A stretch of DNA of 24,910 bases from assembly GCA_964474655.1 (NCBI GenBank), contig CAYYTU010000044.1:1-24910 (forward strand), in the 5' to 3' direction. Numbering within the stretch: position 1 is the first letter of the stretch; each line of letters starts with the position of its first letter. A program made the position numbers and the translations under genes. Below, one piece after another: positions 23,801 through 24,910 of the stretch. Source of the stretch: CAYYTU01 sp964474655. GTDB lineage: Bacteria > Chloroflexota > Anaerolineae > B4-G1. The notes beneath the pieces are model-generated. The model was not told the origin of the DNA. It saw only the letters and a program-made list of their open reading frames with translations, and searched no databases.

Positions 23801-24056
23801 CGATGATCGGCACTTGCGGCGCCTGGGAATGCATGCGGTCAAAGGTCTCCAGCCCCTGACTATCCGGCAGCAACAGATCAAGCAAAACTACGTCGACGCT
23901 ATTTTTCGCCAGCCGCTCCAGACCGGTCGAAAGGCGATCCGTGACATCCACCAACTCGAAAGAAGCCCCGGAGGCCTCCAGCAACATCTCCTCCATCAAA
24001 GCCCTCTCAGCTGGATTATCCTCAATCATCAAGACGCGAATAGTTTCACCGTCCAT
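20841..24056 (-). CDS. REC-GAFx4 sensor histidine kinase
   Basis: A 1071-residue soluble kinase. An N-terminal receiver (5-128; E12/D13, phospho-acceptor D60, S88 in place of Thr, K110) is followed by four GAF domains at about 155-297, 325-470, 495-637 and 665-807. A short coiled coil leads to HisKA with H846 in ASIAHEINNP and a HATPase domain (N958/N962, DTGVGM 1000-1005, FEPFFTTK, GSGLGL 1024-1029). The ENARLY repeat that ends GAF1, GAF3 and GAF4 shows internal duplication. No residues decide the ligands; GAF2 is the most divergent. There are no membrane helices, so it senses cytoplasmic signals. The kinase core is of the AHEINNP type, like the degenerate-receiver kinase and unlike the SHDLQEPLR kinases at the left. 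It is transcribed from the promoter at 24293-24321 through a long leader and is coupled to the OmpR-type regulator. Confidence 0.95.
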   Translation of the reverse strand: MDGETIRVLMIEDNPAERALMEEMLLEASGASFELVDVTDRLSTGLERLAKNSVDVVLLDLLLPDSQGLETFDRMHSQAPQVPIIVLSGLDDESLALEAVRKGAQDYLVKGEVDSRLLGRSIRYAIERHRTEKMLKRRAAELALLNDIGGRIVSVLDWERLLERAARMMQETFGYYNIAILTLNERGGDELTVRASVGALSDILLEDSQVELGQGMVGWAALHGETLLVNDVRQDSRYFNPRPARIETLSELSVPIIIGGEVTGVIDVQHPELDAFDENDKMVMETLADQIAVAMENARLYRSARQVDRLQVLSDLDEALASTLDPDEVAETTLEHVAAALDTSMGVLFHLSPHSGSPVRAFVLGRGWVDMSLEEDEEERLEDLLLRWEEKRKPIDLTSEDLVNLCPRGHRKLADRWHSPGLITPIRDEDDVVALLAVGGRSSQRPFTEEDRVLVQTAMNRVGDAMQNAWLFQASQMKSERLARLNAISSAAVSSLDLDTILCRVLDMTCEALGAAEGSILLRSGRSKSLRFAVTTSKDTTRLVGRSLEPGQGLADWTFRNRQAIYVNDVSKDSRWYSGIDEETGFETHSLLCAPLEHQDRVTGVIEVVNKHTGDFNDEDLNLLEAVASIAATAIENARLYADTQARAEELALLNEIGLALTSTLDYDEVVREAASHVRRLFQADGMFLLQTDLEMDDFCFVQTASGGETLYESPPCMSADSGLVEWLVKRQQPLLLEDGRSDPRFPQKADQYLEVDARSVMASPMLTPEGVRGLIAVLSEEEAAYDRDDLHILQTLGSTLTVALENARLYNEQKRLLREREETQAQLIHAEKMSALGRLAASIAHEINNPLQAVQGCLTLVDEEIQSEKREEKLERYLGIAETEIERISGIVRRMRDFYRPSSKKFEPTDVHEVLDGVLTLANKQLQHADVSVERDWFPDLPLVEANADHLKQVFLNMIINAIDAMPEGGTLRVMTRPDQMRVEEGHPPVAAARIDFQDTGVGMSPDIQERLFEPFFTTKDHGSGLGLSISFNIVRSHKGEILVESEKGKGTIFSILLPVEQVVEVKRND

Positions 24057-24180
24057 AAGTACAACTCACCATCCCAACCCGGAGAAACCGGAGTCGATCT
24101 GTGCTCATTTCCTCAACGCCAAATCCTCGCCGATCGGGCAAGAACCAGATCGCCAGGGGCCTGACACCGATCAAGTTCAA

Positions 24181-24204
24181 CAATGGTCGACTATCACACC
24201 ATTG
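24181..24204. promoter_or_regulatory. Inverted repeat in the leader of the REC-GAFx4 kinase
   Basis: CAATGGT (24181-24187) and ACCATTG (24198-24204) form a 7-bp perfect dyad with a 10-bp centre. It lies about 85-105 nt downstream of the predicted transcription start and about 125 nt before the start codon. It could be an operator (autoregulation by the OmpR-type partner) or an RNA hairpin. Confidence 0.4.
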
Positions 24205-24292
24205 AAATATAGCAAGCCGCCGTAGTCAAAATCTCCAGCGAGGTTATACCCCCGCCTTGAGCGTCAGAAGGACGTGGCGGGATCTGCCCATC

Positions 24293-24321
24293 ATTATATA
24301 AGTGAGAGGTCATCAAGGCAA
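24293..24321 (-). promoter_or_regulatory. Sigma70-type promoter of the REC-GAFx4 kinase / OmpR regulator pair
   Basis: On the minus strand TTGCCT (24321-24316), a 17-base spacer and a perfect TATAAT (24298-24293). Predicted start near 24286, giving a leader of about 230 nt, unusually long for a two-component operon. Confidence 0.65.
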
Positions 24322-24862
24322 GCACCTATGCGCCAAGAGCTGCCCGCGTCCTGGAGAACCACACCCCACACAATCTGGCGCCACCGAACAATCCTGAACC
24401 CCCAACACCAAGACAATCGGGTAGTGGTTAAGTTTTGACTGATGGAGGACTTTGCTTGCAAGTAAGCACTACCGTCAATTCCGGATATTAGCGGCCCTGC
24501 CCCCATAATGGGATTTTACGTCGAGAAACAGTATATGTGGGGGTGGAAAGCAATTTATCCAATGTGCAGAGCGAGGCTGTACTTGAATCAGTTAATATGT
24601 AACCATTACCCGCGCTCTTTCAATATCGTAGACATTGAGGTTACTCCTTTCACTGGTAGTTAAACTTGACTTCGTTTTATTCTACCACGATATAGTTGTC
24701 GCGCATCAGGTATTCAGAACAAAAGTTCTGTAGGGTAGCGAATCATAGGATTTGGAAGCCCCAAATCGGGAAGTTATTTATAGATGAATCCTAGGGCTCT
24801 ATGCACCACAAGCGATGACTGGGACAGGAAGGATGACACAACTTGGCCTAAATGGCAAGTCC

Positions 24863-24910
24863 AGATCGGAAGAGCGTCGTGTAGGGAAAGAGTGTAGATC
24901 TCGGTGGTCG
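24863..24910. other. Illumina adapter contamination
   Basis: From AGATCGGAAGAGCGTCG onward, all 48 terminal bases equal the reverse complement of the Illumina TruSeq universal adapter. This is not genomic sequence; the organism's DNA ends at 24862. Confidence 0.97.

Larger units (their letters stand above)
24057..24862. other. Right-end non-coding stretch with the kinase promoter
   Basis: About 800 bp with no supported gene. It holds the promoter and leader of the REC-GAFx4 kinase (24293-24321 and a dyad at 24181-24204). Further right are two small hairpins: CAGAAC-AAAA-GTTCTG (24715-24730) and GATTTGG-AAGCC-CCAAATC (24749-24767). The second is followed on the plus strand by an AT-rich stretch, but neither is a convincing terminator. 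The 70-codon frame at 24294-24506 overlaps the promoter and has no family character. Confidence 0.6.

Noticed and set aside
22995..24164. Plus-strand open frame of 389 codons
   Set aside because: Antisense to the receiver and first GAF domains of the same kinase; no domain is recognisable.
24294..24506. Minus-strand open frame of 70 codons at the right end
   Set aside because: It overlaps the -35/-10 promoter of the REC-GAFx4 kinase and shows no known motif; a real small gene cannot be fully excluded.
1..24862. CRISPR arrays, tRNA or rRNA genes, transposases
   Set aside because: Looked for on both strands: no regularly spaced repeats, no cloverleaf or rRNA signature, no transposase-like protein.

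Overview
The window is a one-strand signalling island. Every gene I can support lies on the minus strand, so transcription runs from the right end to the left end. There are seven histidine kinases, five response regulators (two fused to a Roadblock/LC7 domain), three further Roadblock proteins, one MglA-type small GTPase, one protoglobin and one flavodiiron-type (ODP) di-iron protein. No metabolic, ribosomal, tRNA or transposase gene is visible. Moderate to high GC, the MglA/Roadblock/DUF4388 (PATAN) toolkit, MASE3 and DUF3365 sensor kinases and Rcp1-like regulators fit an environmental Chloroflexota-like bacterium. That is an inference, since no phylogenetic marker is present. The contig is a short-read draft: it has two 100-N gaps and ends in Illumina adapter sequence.

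Layout, in transcription order. (1) 24862-20036: a long leader with a good sigma70-type promoter (24293-24321), then a 1071-residue REC-GAFx4-kinase overlapping an OmpR/PhoB-type DNA-binding regulator. This is the only DNA-binding output in the window. (2) 19740-10177: a probable ten-gene unit behind an extended -10 promoter (19731-19739). It encodes a hybrid kinase, a REC-Roadblock protein, a nested-inverted-repeat (MITE-like) element, a lone Roadblock, a DUF4388-Roadblock, a kinase with a degenerate receiver, the MglA-like GTPase, a second DUF4388-Roadblock, a protoglobin, an ODP di-iron protein and a second REC-Roadblock, followed by an intrinsic terminator (10177-10199). (3) 10173-226: four sensor kinases alternating with two Rcp1-like single-domain regulators. 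The kinases carry a Cys-rich PAS/GAF sensor, a MASE3 membrane sensor, a DUF3365 sensor with a CxxCH haem-c motif, and a REC-PAS input.

How it may work together (inference). Three different metal- or haem-type oxygen/redox sensors (protoglobin, ODP, CxxCH-DUF3365), plus cysteine-cluster PAS/GAF domains, sit beside phosphorelays. The receivers of two of those relays are fused to Roadblock domains, the fold of MglB-type GTPase regulators, next to a single MglA-like GTPase. The simplest reading is an oxygen/redox-responsive phosphorelay that sets the nucleotide state of a Ras-like switch, through five Roadblock proteins of two sequence types. Polarity, gliding or pilus motility, or another localisation process, would be the plausible output. 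I know of MglA/MglB with response regulators in myxobacteria and Thermus. I do not know this particular assembly as a described system.

Assembly cautions. The first gap (4642-4741) is flanked by an exact 55-bp duplication. Collapsing it restores one 1076-residue reading frame, so it is almost certainly an assembly artefact. The second gap (7530-7629) removes part of a membrane domain and has no flanking duplication. Bases 24863-24910 are adapter, not genome.
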